From Bettongia penicillata ogilbyi (lineage: Eukaryota; Chordata; Mammalia; Diprotodontia; Potoroidae), in assembly GCA_023548195.1 (NCBI GenBank), contig JAJHZJ010000335.1, positions 7,139,677 through 7,203,676 of the forward strand: a stretch of 64,000 nt of DNA, written 5' to 3'. Of the stretch, positions 44,016 to 55,042 are shown in pieces (positions within the stretch are counted from its first letter, which is position 1; the number at the start of each line of letters is the position of its first letter). Both the position numbers and the translations under genes were made by a program. The notes under the pieces were generated by a model, which did no database searches, was not told the origin of the DNA, and saw only the letters and a program-made list of their open reading frames with translations.

Positions 44016-44242
44016 TCCCAACTATAAATGCCTTCCCTTTTAGATCATCACCATCTACTGTAAATATATAAATATATCAATATCTACAGTGATATATGTA
44101 ATATGACAATACATATGCATATATGTTCTAGTATGTACCTAGTTATTTACATGTGCTCTCCTCCATTCAAAAGTACATTCCTTGAGGTTGGAGTCTATTA
44201 TTTTTGCCCGTGGTGCTATCTCCAGTGGCCCAATGTTTATTG
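44016..44242 (+). mobile_element. L2 3' end with TA-rich patch
   Basis: TA-rich 44,055-44,135, then 'acattccttgaggttggagt' and 'gtggcccaatgtttattgac'. Confidence 0.55.
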
Positions 44243-44304
44243 ACTTAATAGAACTTGATAGAATAGTAGAACTGGAAGTGACCTTAGAACATAGAATGTC
44301 AGAT

Positions 44305-44700
44305 GCTCCCAAGAGGTCAAGGAAAAAAATAAAATCTCCAGATTCACCCAGATATTTCTAGCAACACAGTTTTATGGTAGCAAAGAAGTAAATACCCATC
44401 AGTCAGAGAGTAGCTAAACAAATTGTGATGCATGACTGCAATGAACTCTTCCTGGAAGGGATGGATAGGATGAATAAAAAAGCATGGGAAAACTTACATG
44501 AATTGATATGAAATGAACAAAACATAAATATACATATATATGTGTATGTATATATATATATATACACATGCACATACATCTGTATGTATTATGTACGTAT
44601 GTATAAATGGGATTCCCCAGAATATACATAGCCTGACTTCATCACACTGCCAAAAAGGTTGATCCATGACACAGAAATGTTAGAAACTCCTGTTCTAAGG
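44305..44700 (+). mobile_element. Old L1 3' region with TA/TG microsatellite
   Basis: 'tttatggtagcaaagaagta', 'gagtagctaaacaaattgtg' and 'atgaattgatatgaaatgaa' match ORF2-end text; a TA/CA tract at 44,522-44,610 interrupts it. Confidence 0.7.
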
Positions 44701-44879
44701 CTACACATTACAGACCTGGATTAACAGAAGGAATTTCTTCCCTGAGAGTTCCCTATACTCCCATTTGGAGTCTCCCAATGAAACCACAAATCTGGACAAA
44801 GTGGAAATAATTCAGAGTAGGTTGCTAAGGAGTCCTATTGTGGTAATCCTCTACATTCAGCAATATAAATGGAAGCAAC

Positions 44880-45165
44880 CATAAGAAAAGCAAAATAATC
44901 TAAAGTAAAAGTGACCAAATTATAATGACCCTGCTTGGCCCAGAAGAAGATGTGAGGCTACACCACTCCCAGCTTCTCTGCAGAGGTGGAGACCATCAGG
45001 ATGGAATGCTTACTATAAAATCAACCTTTTTCAGTGCACTGGCTATTTAGCTGATTTTTCTCTTTCTTTCATGGTTGATCTATTGCAAAAGATGACTCTC
45101 TGAGAGTAGTGGAAGAAAGGATAATAGTGGGAAATATAGGTACTGTTCATTCATTTTTTTCAAGA
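44880..45165 (+). mobile_element. Probable old LINE 3' end
   Basis: 'cttctctgcagaggtggaga', 'ctggctatttagctgatttt' and 'agatgactctctgagagtag' resemble a 3' UTR common in marsupial DNA; class uncertain. Confidence 0.45.
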
Positions 45166-45874
45166 AGAATGTTGATCTGAAAAGGGCTTTAGGAAGTGGT
45201 AAGTCTAACACTAGACAGAAGAAATTTCATTCCAGTGAAGGAAAATTCCATACCCAGAGTAACCAAATGAAATACTGGTAATTAGTATCCTGATTCCTAG
45301 AGCAAGGCTGTTTGCTTCTCACATCACTCCTGGCTTTACTCTCCAGGCATCCAATCAGACAGCAGCTTCCACCAAGTTGACAATATGCCAAGTACACTCT
45401 GGGCAAATTGTTTTGTGAAGAGCTGGCCACTTATCCCTGCGACAAAGGCTTCCAGACGTGCCTTTCAGCCAAAAGTACATTGCAGTGCCCCACCCCCATG
45501 CCCACCCCCCATCACAACCAGGTGGCAGTGCTCTCAGAGGACATGGTTACAGGGAATCATTTTGTTGGTCTTTTTTAGGAAACTTGGAACCAAGAAAGAG
45601 TCGATTAAGGGAAAAATAGTCAAAATCTTTAGTTATTATTTACCAAGTGGGCAAGGAAGCTGAGCAGTTCAGATCTCTGCTCCTAATGCTAAAAAAAAAA
45701 AAAAAAAATTCCAAACCATAAGTTCGGTTCCCTTTCAGGATGATTAGCTTTAGCCTATTTGATGGTCACAGACTAGATCTCCTAGTATCGATTACCAGTT
45801 GACTCCTGATTCTAGGCCTTGGTCACAGGCTGATACCTAGCCCCCCAAAATACTGACTTCTGACACTAAATTTC
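45166..45874. other. Unassigned non-coding sequence with an A19 tract
   Basis: A poly-A run at ~45,691-45,709 follows a 92-codon ORF (45,385-45,663). This could suggest a retroposed copy, but no known protein is recognisable and no target-site duplication was found. Confidence 0.4.
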
Positions 45875-46330
45875 AGGGCTGAGTGTCAGAAAGTACTTGG
45901 ATTTATGCCCCACCTCTGACACCTACTACCCATGTGGCCATGGGCAATTATTTAAACGTCCCTCAGCCTCAGATGTTTATCTACAAAATGGGAATAATGA
46001 TGTCTATGGAACAAATTCAGGGAGTTTCTGTAAAGATGTTGAACACTAAAATCTTAAGTGACATTGAAAAGCAGCCATTATTATCACCATTTTACCATCA
46101 AGGAAAGTGAGGCAGACAGAAGTTAAGTGACTTACAGTGTCACATAGCTGCCAAGTGTCTGAGGTCAAATTTGAACTCAAGCCCTCCTGACTCAGCACTC
46201 TATCCACTGGACCATCTAGCTGCCTCTGAAAGCCAGGAAGACCCCAGTTCAAGTCCCATCTCTAACACATACTGACTATGTGATTCTAAACAAGTTCCTT
46301 AATGTCTCTTTACCATATGAAGCTTTCTAA
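45875..46330. mobile_element. CORE-SINE cluster: forward SINE split by reversed SINE
   Basis: Forward SINE 45,875-46,072 ('ctacaaaatgggaataatga'), a reversed SINE 46,075-46,228 ending 'ctggaccatctagctgcctc', then forward head-like text 46,230-46,330. Confidence 0.75.
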
Positions 46331-46729
46331 AGCCTTCAACTGGCCACTGTGTTATGAGAACTTGGTTTTTAAATATATTTATAATAACCATATTTAATAT
46401 AATTGGTTTTCTTTGTTTTCTCCTTTTTTTGTTTCCTTGTTTCTTTCTTTTCTCCTATTTATTTTATATTATGCATTTAAAAAACATGATTCTAAGGAGT
46501 TCATAAGTTTTATCAAACTGCCAAATAAAAGAGGTCTATGACACAAAATAAAGGACAAAGAGTCCCTGGTCTAAAACTATATATTATGGAGCAGATACAG
46601 ATCTGCATTGGGAGAGGGAGTTTCCACACTGGGAGTGTCCTTCATGAAAGGAATCACATTTCTGGAAGGACAGACTATTGGTAAACTGGGAATCTTTTTA
46701 AGTGGAGGAGCAAAGATTCAAAAGAACCT
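46331..46729. other. Unassigned AT-rich sequence
   Basis: T-rich patch at 46,390-46,470. No gene. Confidence 0.4.
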
Positions 46730-47040
46730 CTGGGTCCCCACTACTGAGGATATTGACCCAACTGAAGATGTTTAGTCTAGAGAAAAGAATACTTACCAAG
46801 GACATGATAGCTGTCTTCAAGTGTTTGAAAGGCTGCCCAGCGGAAGGGGGATTAGGTTGAGTCTAATTGGGCCCACAGGGGAAATTTCAGAGCAGCAAAG
46901 AAGGAATTTTAGTCTCCTCAGAAGGAAACAAACAAACAAAATCATACCCCAGCCAAAGCAGAATGGATTGCATGCTATTTCGCCCTTCCCTTCAGGTCTT
47001 TAAGCAAAGGATGGGTGAGCCCTGGCGTGGGATTTGGTAG
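46730..47040 (+). mobile_element. CR1/L3 LINE, C-terminal fragment
   Basis: 'agatgtttagtctagagaaa', 'gatagctgtcttcaagtgtt', 'gaaaggctgcccagcggaag' and 'ctttaagcaaaggatgggtg' match the CR1 end (…LFSLEKR…, …VFKCLKG…, …FKQRM…). Confidence 0.82.
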
Positions 47041-47439
47041 GAGGGATTCTTGTCCATTCAAGGTATGGGTTGACAGAGACAGCGTCCAGCTCCCTCTCTG
47101 GGTGAATGAAAAGCATTGACCGTTGACCACATGCCTGCTATGGAGCTGGAGTAGACAGAAAAAAGTGAGAGTGCCTAGAGTTAAAGAGCATACGAACCGA
47201 CAGAGTGTGACAGCTATATGGGGGAATGGTAACCAGGGAAGGGAAAGTAGGGGTGACCATGACAGGGCAGGTGACCGACTGGGTTCTTCCCACAGCAATG
47301 GGAATCACTGGTGTGCTTGCTGTTGCTGGAATAAAAAGAGGAAAAGGGAAAGAGGGGAAGCTGAGCAGTACCACAGGGCAGATGGCAAGGTGAAAGGGGG
47401 TGGCTGGATGATGTGGGAAATATGCCATGTTCTAGGCTA
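47041..47439. other. Unassigned non-coding sequence
   Basis: Purine-rich on the plus strand; the 129-aa and 107-aa ORFs have no known domain. Confidence 0.4.
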
Positions 47440-47580
47440 CCTATTGATCAGTCTTCAAGTATTTATGAAGCCCCTATGTTCCAGGAACTGTGCCAGGCAT
47501 AGAGGAGACTAACAAGTACAAAGAATGATCAATGCTTGCTTTAAGAAGCTTAGGTCTGGTGAGTTTGCACTTACTCACTG
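47440..47580 (+). mobile_element. Dispersed repeat head fragment
   Basis: 'caagtatttatgaagcccct', 'aactgtgccaggcatagagg' and 'cttgctttaagaagcttagg'. Confidence 0.65.
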
Positions 47581-47809
47581 CCCCGAGCAAGGCAGTTCAA
47601 CCCAATGGTACCATCCAAAAGCAGACAAGATTATCTCCCCCTGGGAATGTGTATGTGAGTTCGTGTATAAATTGCCAAGGAAGGGACACTGATAATATTT
47701 GTGAATTCATCGATTAATTGACTGATTAATTCCTGGCTTCCGAAGCCTTGGTCTGCCCATTTTTTTGAGCCTAAAGGGATCTCATGGTAACCAGGCTTCA
47801 TAAATTGAT

Positions 47810-48000
47810 GGCCTTGTGAACAGAGAGGTAGCTTTAGAGCCAGGAAGATGTGGGTTCAATCCCCACATCTGACACTTGTAGTCTGATGAACCCTCAATAA
47901 GTTGCTTACTGCCTCAATGCCCCAGGGAACGCCCTAAAATTTTAAGTTGCAAAGGAAATGCTAATTTAGGTAACACTGGTAAAAGGAGTTCCCCACACTA
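47810..48000 (+). mobile_element. tRNA-headed SINE
   Basis: 'gaggtagctttagagccagg', 'gggttcaatccccacatctg' (B-box-like) and 'aataagttgcttactgcctc'. Confidence 0.7.
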
Positions 48001-48194
48001 CTGAAATCATAAGTCTCTAGTCCAAAAAAGGATAGTGAAGAGACAGACCAGAACCTTTTATTGCTATGGGGAACTCCTTGATGAGGAAACTCCCTCTCCC
48101 AATGCAGGTTGGCACCAGTCAAAAAAAAAATAAGGTTGTGAGGACTTTCAAGGTCAACTAGACCAACTGTCCTAGAAGGTGGAATTCTATAACT

Positions 48195-48435
48195 TTTCCT
48201 TCTTTCATTCAATAAACATTTATTAAGTGTCCACTGTATACCAGACACTGGATAAAAAGAGACAGAAGATGGTCCCTGCCCTCATGGAGCTTGCAACCTA
48301 ATGAATCTAATAATCCCTGAAACTACACAAACCCTTCCAGTGATAAGGAACTAGCAACCAACCATGGAAGTCATAAGTCAGTCTGTCAGTCAATCAATAA
48401 TCATTTAAGCACCTACTATGTGTCAGGCACCCCAT
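48195..48435 (+). mobile_element. Two dispersed repeat heads
   Basis: 48,205-48,305 ('aaacatttattaagtgtcca', 'ccctgccctcatggagcttg') and 48,375-48,432 ('cacctactatgtgtcaggca'). Confidence 0.7.
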
Positions 48436-48439
48436 TCCA

Positions 48440-48750
48440 TGGTTGGACTGCTCTCATTATTTGAAAAATCCTTCTTTGTACTAAGCTAAAATCACCTTTC
48501 TTATAAATTTCACTCATTGGACTAAGGGCAGTGGTTGAAAGTGGCAGGGGGAGTATTTTGCTCAACATAAGAAAATATTTCCTAAATAGAATGGATTGCC
48601 TTAGGTAGTAATGAGCTCCCTGTCACTGAAGGTCTGTAGGAGAAGTCTTTACTGGGGTTGTTGTAGAAGGGATGTTTGGTTAGATACAGGTTGTTTTAGA
48701 TGGTTTTTAAGATCCCTTCCCATGAAATTCTTTGCTTTTATCATTCTGTT
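48440..48750 (+). mobile_element. CR1/L3 LINE, 3' end
   Basis: 'taagaaaatatttcctaaat', 'gagctccctgtcactgaagg' and 'gatggtttttaagatccctt' match the CR1 C-terminus and 3' UTR. Confidence 0.7.
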
Positions 48751-48849
48751 TTCCCAGTCCTGTTCCAACTTTTCTCAATCTCACAGAACACCTTTAATCC
48801 CTCTTTCTTGGGACAACCCTTCAGCTACTCTGAGAGGGATGTCTCCTTT

Positions 48850-49015
48850 GATATGGGATAATTGATAGGGTACTGGATTTAGAGTTAGGAAGACCTGGGT
48901 TCAAACCCCACCCCAGATACTTGCTGGGTGACCCTGTTCCCTCATCTATAACTTGAGGAGGTCAGACCCAATGGCCTCTAGGGTCATTTCCAACTCTATA
49001 ATTCTACAATTATCT
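48850..49015 (+). mobile_element. CORE-SINE
   Basis: 'gaagacctgggttcaaaccc', 'ctgggtgaccctgttccctc' and the tail 'ggtcatttccaactctataa'. Confidence 0.8.
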
Positions 49016-50124
49016 TCTCCAGGCTTAATGTTTCAAATTCTTTCAACTTATTTTCTTGTGACATACTCTTCCATTCCTTTATTATCCTGGGCACATTTCC
49101 CAGGACAATGGAATCCCCTGGGAGCAAATTCAAGACATGAATATGAAAGAGGGGAATCCATACATTCAGGTTAGTGTCCAACAACTGCAAGGACAGTGAA
49201 CACAGCTCATTCCCCACTGACAGAGGTGGGGAAGGGAATGGAATAAAGGTGAGGGCCGTGGAATGTGGTTAATGCTATTATTTCATAATCTCTTCCCTTC
49301 TTTGAAATGTTACAACTGTGGTCAACCCTCCAGAACTTGTAAACAAGCCCATAAACTTTGAGGACTATAATTTTTGCTATTTTTGCTAGCAAACTCCCAT
49401 CCTGGACCAAATCCCAAGCTGTCCCACCCTGGTTTTGACTCTAAACAACCACCTCCTTACCAGGAAGAGCCACAGGGATGAGAGAGGAGAGAACATGGCA
49501 AAGACTAACACATGTTCCCCTATGACTTGCTCCTGAATCCAAAGGAGGGTAATAGACAAATTCTTATCTTAAAGTCAAAGCAAAAAGAAATATAACAGAG
49601 GCAGAGCAAAGAAAAAGGGAATTATTGAGCAGCTAGAAACCACTGAGATCAGTACCTTCTTAGCAAGATAAGTTAATTAAAATTATTAGTTGAAAGAATT
49701 AGTTCAAATTACCAGATAGATGGCAACTGCCCTGGATGCTTACACCTAGGTGGGCTCCCCACCCTTCTGTCTACTGTGTGGGTGGTAAGTTCACTTGTCC
49801 TATCATAGGAGCTCTGCCTCTCTACTTCATCACCACCTCTCCCTCCCACATCAAGCCTTAAAAATTGATGGAGAATACTTCTCCTTCTGCTTGATGCCAT
49901 CCCAATTTATAAAGCTTGCCAGGTGTCTGAAATGCTATTTACAGTTCTGGGAGTCCTTATGGCCAATCCCTGCATCAGATCATCTGATGGAGGCCAGGGA
50001 TGGTGTCTGGGAACACAAATTAGAGAAATAGAAAACAAGATGGAATCCATACTCAGAGAAGAAGGACATAGGTGCAAAGAGAATAAGTAAATAGGCTGCT
50101 CCATAATTATCCCTGTATTATTAG
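49016..50124. other. Unassigned, largely unique-looking sequence
   Basis: No gene. ORFs of 60-80 codons show no domain. 49,790-50,060 contains text loosely like an old LINE end; not called. Confidence 0.4.
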
Positions 50125-50345
50125 AGGCAGCTTGGAGATGAAGTGGATATCATGCTGGACCTGGAGTCATTAAAACCTGAGTTCAGTTCTGGCTTCAGAC
50201 ACTAGCTATAAGACCTCTATTTGCCTCAGTTTCCCCATATGTAAAATGGGGGTAACAATTGCATTGATGTGAGGATCACATGATATAGTATTTGTAAAAG
50301 TGCTTAGCATAAGAGCCTGGCACATAGTCACAAATATATAAATGA
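50125..50345 (+). mobile_element. CORE-SINE (THER1/MIR-like), near full length
   Basis: 'aaacctgagttcagttctgg', 'cctcagtttccccatatgta' and 'gcataagagcctggcacata'. Confidence 0.88.
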
Positions 50346-50554
50346 TCTGTCCCTTTGGAAGGCCAGACATTGTATCCCCTTGCAGATAAGAGGTGCAGCT
50401 TTTCAGTCATCAATCGGCCTCCTAGGGAGGACAGCCAATCTGGGATTCCACAATGAGCCACCTTATCTAAAGTCACTGGATTTCCTCCTTGGAATAGGAA
50501 TAGTAACTCAGATCCTGAAAGAGGCAATCAATAGAGGTCACAGGTATTTTTAGA
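50346..50554. other. Unassigned non-coding sequence
   Basis: Nothing recognised. Confidence 0.4.
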
Positions 50555-50965
50555 GAGCAATATGGCTTAGTGGGAAAGATCATTGAGTCTGTTGGGAGGA
50601 ACTTTGTATTTGGACCCTCCTCCCTAAATCTATGATTTTTAGAAAGTCATATTCTCTCTTAAAGACTCAGTTTCCTCCTTTGTACAAAGAGGGAGTTGAA
50701 TTAAATGACCTCTCCAGCTCTATGTTCTAAATTCCCCTCCAGTTCCAATATTCCATTTTCTAAGCTTCCTTTTGAGGCTGCGGGGTATAGATGATATGGA
50801 ACTGTCCTTCAGAGTTAGGAAGACCTGGGTTCAAATTCTGGCTGTGACACGCACTGCCTTTGTGATCCTGGGCAAGTTATATAAGACTTCTCAGTATCCC
50901 CGTAAGTAGCTATAAGCAATCAGGGGCAGTAGATGGAGTTTCTTCACTTAAAGATCCCTTCATTA
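50555..50965 (+). mobile_element. Two consecutive CORE-SINEs
   Basis: 50,555-50,765 ('ctcagtttcctcctttgtac', with a doubled tail 'cagctctatgttctaaattc') and 50,775-50,965 ('agacctgggttcaaattctg'). Confidence 0.8.
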
Positions 50966-50989
50966 TCAATGAAATCCCATTTCTATATC

Positions 50990-51155
50990 AGGTGTGTGTT
51001 TGTGTGTGTGTGTGAATGTGAGTGTGTGTACGTGTGTATGTGTGTGAATGTGTGTGTACGTATGTGAGTGTGTGTGCATGTGTGTGAGTTGTGTGTGAGT
51101 GTGTGCGTGTACATGTGTGAGTGTGTGTGTGTATGTGTGTGTGTGCGTGTGTGTT
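50990..51155 (+). repeat. TG-rich microsatellite
   Basis: 165 bp of (TG)n with interspersed GTGAG, GTACG and GCATG steps; overlapping His/Thr-rich ORFs are translation of this tract. Confidence 0.97.
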
Positions 51156-51194
51156 TCCCAAGCAGAGTGATGTAATAGAGCATAAAGAAGAGGA

Positions 51195-51735
51195 CTCCAA
51201 CAGGAGTGAGAGGCAGGGTGGGTTTTGTGCCAAGTGTCTCGGGAAATGTCTGGATTTGAATCTTAGCCTGTATACTTTGCTAGCGATGTGGCATAGGACA
51301 GCTCACTTTTCCTCTCCAAGGCTCAGTCTCTTCACCTATGTGAACATAGGAATACATGCAATAAGTCCCCTACTTGGTGGTTATGAGAAAAAGGAATATA
51401 TTTTAAAAAGCACTCTGGAAATGGGTTATTAGTTTCCTCAATTATCATTTTCCCTATTTATAAAATAGGGATAATAAAAGCACCAACGTCAGAGGGTCGT
51501 TGCGAGGCTCACCCAAGATAACACATATAAATAGTGCTTTGAAAACCTTGATGGGTCACATAAATGTTGGATATGATTATTAGCCCTATTTGTATCATCA
51601 TTATGAATATACGGTCAATCCTGACTTATTATCTGTGATTTGGGTCAAGCAGAGTCTCAGTCTCCCAGTCTGAGCAATGGAGGGGGCTACACTAGACTAA
51701 GGTTGCACTGTCTCTGTGTACTGTGATTCCATGAA
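51195..51735 (+). mobile_element. Run of decayed CORE-SINEs
   Basis: Forward SINE landmarks at 51,250-51,430 ('tggatttgaatcttagcctg'), 51,430-51,590 ('cctatttataaaatagggat', 'gagggtcgttgcgaggctca') and 51,610-51,735 ('cagagtctcagtctcccagt'). Confidence 0.7.
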
Positions 51736-52144
51736 TTAGGCAGCAGGCATGGTGGCATGGAGGCCAGGGCAATCGGCATTTACATATTCATTTAGTCAAG
51801 AAGCAATGGATAGAAATGTCTCTCACTGGCTGCTGAACAACCAGAGATGATATCAAGCAGGTGTGAAGATCAGCCCTTGAGTGGGACTATGTTTGCCACC
51901 TGTCTTCAGGGCTGTGCTAACATCGGCAACCCACAGGCGCTGCCAAGATTATATTGTTGACCTATGTCCCCAAATATTGGCTTGAAATAGCAGCTGGCTT
52001 CAGTCAGATTTACTCAACATTTTACTGCTTAGGAAATGAGATGAGGCTGCCAGAGAACATGGTGGAAAGAAATCCCTCACCATGGACTCCTGGAAATTGC
52101 CCTCTGGGGCTGACCAGAAAGACAACAGAGAAAAGATATAGACT
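51736..52144. other. Unique-looking block, possible conserved non-coding sequence
   Basis: No repeat text. 51,765-51,800 ('atcggcatttacatattcat') and 51,955-51,985 ('ctatgtccccaaatattgg') are complex and unlike the surroundings. No coding evidence. Confidence 0.35.
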
Positions 52145-52350
52145 CATAAATGCATAAAATGTCAAAGCCTTAGGGATCTTAGGATGGAAAACATTATCAG
52201 AGCTGAATGGAATTACAGAACTTAGAATGTCAGAGAGATTAGGGGGACTTAGAACACAAAAAGTCTGACTGGGAGAAAACTTAGAACATAAAATGTTAAT
52301 TTAGGAATTGACCTAAAAGAAGAAAAATACAGAATTGAAAAGGACCTTTT
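52145..52350 (+). repeat. Array of the ~38-bp SINE-tail-like motif
   Basis: Roughly five or six units: 'tagaatgtcagagagattag' (52,222), 'gaacataaaatgttaattta' (52,283), and others. Confidence 0.7.
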
Positions 52351-52560
52351 AGATTTTAGGTGGAGAGCAGGAAGGCCCCAAAATTGATATAATTCAACCC
52401 TTTCATTTCCTCCAATGAAGAAGTCGACACCCAGAAGGGTCAGGGGACTTGTCAAAATGAATTGGATAGTAAAATTTCAGAGCTGTGAGTTGAACCCAGG
52501 TTCTTCAACAAACTCCAAACTTAACGTTCTTCTACAGCACCTCAGGGCCTCTGCACCTAC
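52350..52560 (-). mobile_element. CORE-SINE
   Basis: 'ccctttcatttcctccaatg', 'ggtcaggggacttgtcaaaa' and 'gagttgaacccaggttcttc' are reversed landmarks. Confidence 0.7.
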
Positions 52561-52720
52561 AACGATAGAATGTCATAGTTTGGAAAGACCTTAGAAATCA
52601 TGTACCCCCGAAGAGGAAATGACCACCTAGAAAGGGAGGCTGATTTGAACAGGGAAAGTATAATGTAATGAAAAGAGATATTAACTTGAAGCCAGATGAG
52701 TTGAGAATTCTGATTCTTAT

Positions 52721-53030
52721 TTCCTTCCTTCCTTCCTTCCTTCCTTCCTTCCTTCCTTCCTTCCTTCCTTCCTTCTTCCTTCCTTCCTTCCTTCCTTCCT
52801 TCCTTCCTTCCTTCCTTCCTTCCTTCCTTCCTTCCTTCCTTCCTTCCTTCCTTCCTTCCTTCCTTCCCTTTCTTCCTTTCTTTTTTCTTCTCTTTACTTC
52901 CTAACTTTCTCTTTCTTTCTTTCACTCTTTTTCTTTCTCTCTCTCTTTCTTCCTCCCTCCTTTTCCTTCTTTTTCTTTCTTTCAGTCTTTCCTCTTCCCT
53001 TTTTACTTCCTTCTTTCCTTTTTTTTCTAT
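52721..53030 (+). repeat. (TTCC)n microsatellite and long polypyrimidine tract
   Basis: 52,721-52,867 is TTCC tetranucleotide repeat with one TTC slip; 52,868-53,030 continues as nearly pure C/T. The apparent EGRKEGRKE protein on the minus strand is just this repeat. Confidence 0.97.
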
Positions 53031-53194
53031 AATATTTATATTATTATCATTAATAGTTGTCTCTCTGAAGAAAAAAAAAGAGCTGGGCAGCATTGGGAGG
53101 GTATGTTTCTATCAATGTTTCCTTCCTCCTCAACTTCAAAGAAAAGGGCTTAAAAAATAGAAGTTTTATTGATGTGCTTTGTTTTCATATTATA

Positions 53195-53500
53195 AACATT
53201 TCAAGATTACCCCCAGTCCATGAGAACTCTCTTGTAACAAAGTGGAACAATTAAGCAAAATGAACAATATAATAAGCTCATCTGAAAGCTCATTCCACAT
53301 CTGCAGTACCACCCCCCCCCCAACCTCTTTATTTTTAAAGTATTTTTTTTTTAATCTCCATCCCACCTCCACCCCATTGGAAAGGAAAAAAAGCAAAAAA
53401 AAAATTCCTTGAAACAAATATACATAATTAAGCAAAACAAATTCCCTCATTGGCTGTATGCAAAAATATAGGTCACTTCTGCACCCTAAATCTAGCATCT
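53195..53500 (-). mobile_element. Old L1 3' region
   Basis: 'aagcaaaacaaattccctca', 'ttggctgtatgcaaaaatat' and 'gtcacttctgcaccctaaat' are reversed marsupial L1 3' UTR landmarks. Confidence 0.7.
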
Positions 53501-53539
53501 GTCACTCAGGGGTTGGATATTATAGTTCAACATCTCTTT

Positions 53540-54240
53540 AAGGGACTTTTAAAGACTCCTCTGTGCCCCCTTTTAATGACTCCTCTTAAAATGGACATTA
53601 TTCCTCCCTGAGGCCCTAGGTTGAGAGATGTCTGTTAGGTTACTGGGCAGGGTTGGATAACTTGCCTAGTAACAGGTTTTTTGTTGGGGCCCTGTCAAAA
53701 TGTTATTCCCCTTTGGGTTGTGAAATATCTGATGAATTGTTAACAATCATTTCTTGTTTAGTCCATTTGCATGGTAACAACCAATGCCCCCCTAATGTTA
53801 GACCCCCATTGCCAGGTAACCACCTTCTGCTGAGCACCCCCCCTCCCTGACAACTATGACAACCAGTCTTTGATTGGGTACCTCTCCTGGCACCTGTTTT
53901 CTATTGGGGTTCTTTGCCTAGTAGCACCCTGACAACCCCCTCTGTTTTGGGGGCTCTTGCCTAACAACAAGCCCTCCCTCTTGCTCTGTCAGGACTCTGT
54001 TTGTTGTGGAAACCGCAAGGCTGTACCAAAAAGTGCTGAAATGCTTAAAATGCAACCTACCTCAGTTCTGGGCTGTCTCCTCTGGGTCTCTAAATGAGGC
54101 AGCTGCCAGCCTGGCTGATAAAGGATGCTCTTGAAATTCCTAATTGACTTGCCTGTGAATTATTCTCGGTCCGTCCATTTCACGCTGCGCTCCCTATGGC
54201 CCATTCTTGGAGGTTAGGGACAGAGCCTAAGGGTTAAGTA
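53540..54240 (+). mobile_element. Probable LTR remnant (endogenous retrovirus-like)
   Basis: A ~700-bp block with no SINE/LINE text. The left two-thirds holds several degenerate modules around 'ttgcctagtaacagg', 'gcatggtaacaaccaa', 'ttgccaggtaaccacc', 'tttgcctagtagcaccctg' and 'ttgcctaacaacaagccc', as in U3 repeats. The right part has 'ctggctgataaaggatgctc' followed by 'gcctgtgaattattctcggt', which resembles an LTR poly-A signal/U5 region. Exact ends and duplications are not visible, and no gag/pol/env is nearby, so it would be a solo LTR. Confidence 0.4.
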
Positions 54241-54267
54241 AAAGATGTGGGTCTTAGAAGAACCTTC

Positions 54268-54570
54268 TTGGAGTGGTCTCTGTCTTTAGGATGCAAGCTC
54301 CTAGTGGGCAAGGATTGGTTTTGCCTTATTTTCCATCTGTAGGACTTTCAAACATCCTGCCCAACAACTGGTCACTATTTAGTTGTTGTGTTCCTCCTTC
54401 ATTTCCGAAGAAGACCATGCCATCAGAGAAATGACGACATGACTTGCACTGGACTTTATTTTGAGTGAGGGGGGCTGTGCAGGTCACCAGCCTCATTTTC
54501 TCCTCCTCAACCATCTGGATCTAGGACTCAGTGTTTAGTAAATGCTTGTTGACTGACGGACTGACTGGAA
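54268..54570 (+). mobile_element. L2 3' end split by a SINE tail
   Basis: 'gatgcaagctcctagtggg' and 'aggattggttttgccttatt' at 54,290-54,330 resume at 54,530 as 'gtttagtaaatgcttgttga'. Confidence 0.8.
54383..54525 (-). mobile_element. tRNA-RTE SINE, 3' half
   Basis: 'tttccgaagaagaccatgcc', 'gagaaatgacgacatgactt', 'gtcaccagcctcattttctc' and 'ccatctggatc' are the reverse of the SINE tail at 19,930-20,060. Confidence 0.85.
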
Positions 54571-54808
54571 CCCTCAGCCAACAGGAAGAGCCCTTGAGTA
54601 GTAGCAGTATATCCATCAGCCTGATAAAAGCACAGCTGAGAGCAGCTCCCTGCCCGGATGCAGAAAGTACTATTAACCTCAAGAAACATAGGAGCAGGTG
54701 GAACTTGCTATACTTTCTGCGAAACTAAGGAAGGAGCCGGAGGGAAGCAAGTAGACTGGGGTAGCGGTCCAATGCTGCTGGGCAGTGCGGTCCACCCAGG
54801 AGCATGCT
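54571..54808. other. Unassigned non-coding sequence
   Basis: Nothing recognised. Confidence 0.4.
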
Positions 54809-55042
54809 GGAGTCAGCTCCAAAGGCCATTTATTAAATTTTCAGAATGAGCATTTATACCCAGAAATTAGCAAGTGCTACAAATCAGGGACTGGTGTGCT
54901 GTTTTGTTGATTTTCTAGTTCAGGGTGGGGGACCTATATTTAAGAAAGTGATGGAAAAAATTGAATAATGTTAATTCAACTTAAAAGTATGTCCCACCTC
55001 CCCTAGAGAATCAGTTGTTAAATATTTACCAGCACAACCCTA
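54809..55042. repeat. Dispersed repeat of unknown class, copy 2
   Basis: Second copy of the unit at 34,036-34,244, with the same landmark order; slightly longer. Confidence 0.7.

Noticed and set aside
45385..45710. Processed pseudogene ending in poly-A
   Set aside because: A19 tract is present but no known protein sequence and no target-site duplication were found.
50983..51233. His/Thr-rich proteins on the minus strand
   Set aside because: Translation of the TG/CA microsatellite in two frames.
52557..53093. 178-codon frame rich in EGRKE repeats
   Set aside because: It is the reverse translation of the TTCC microsatellite and pyrimidine tract; no unique protein sequence of substance.
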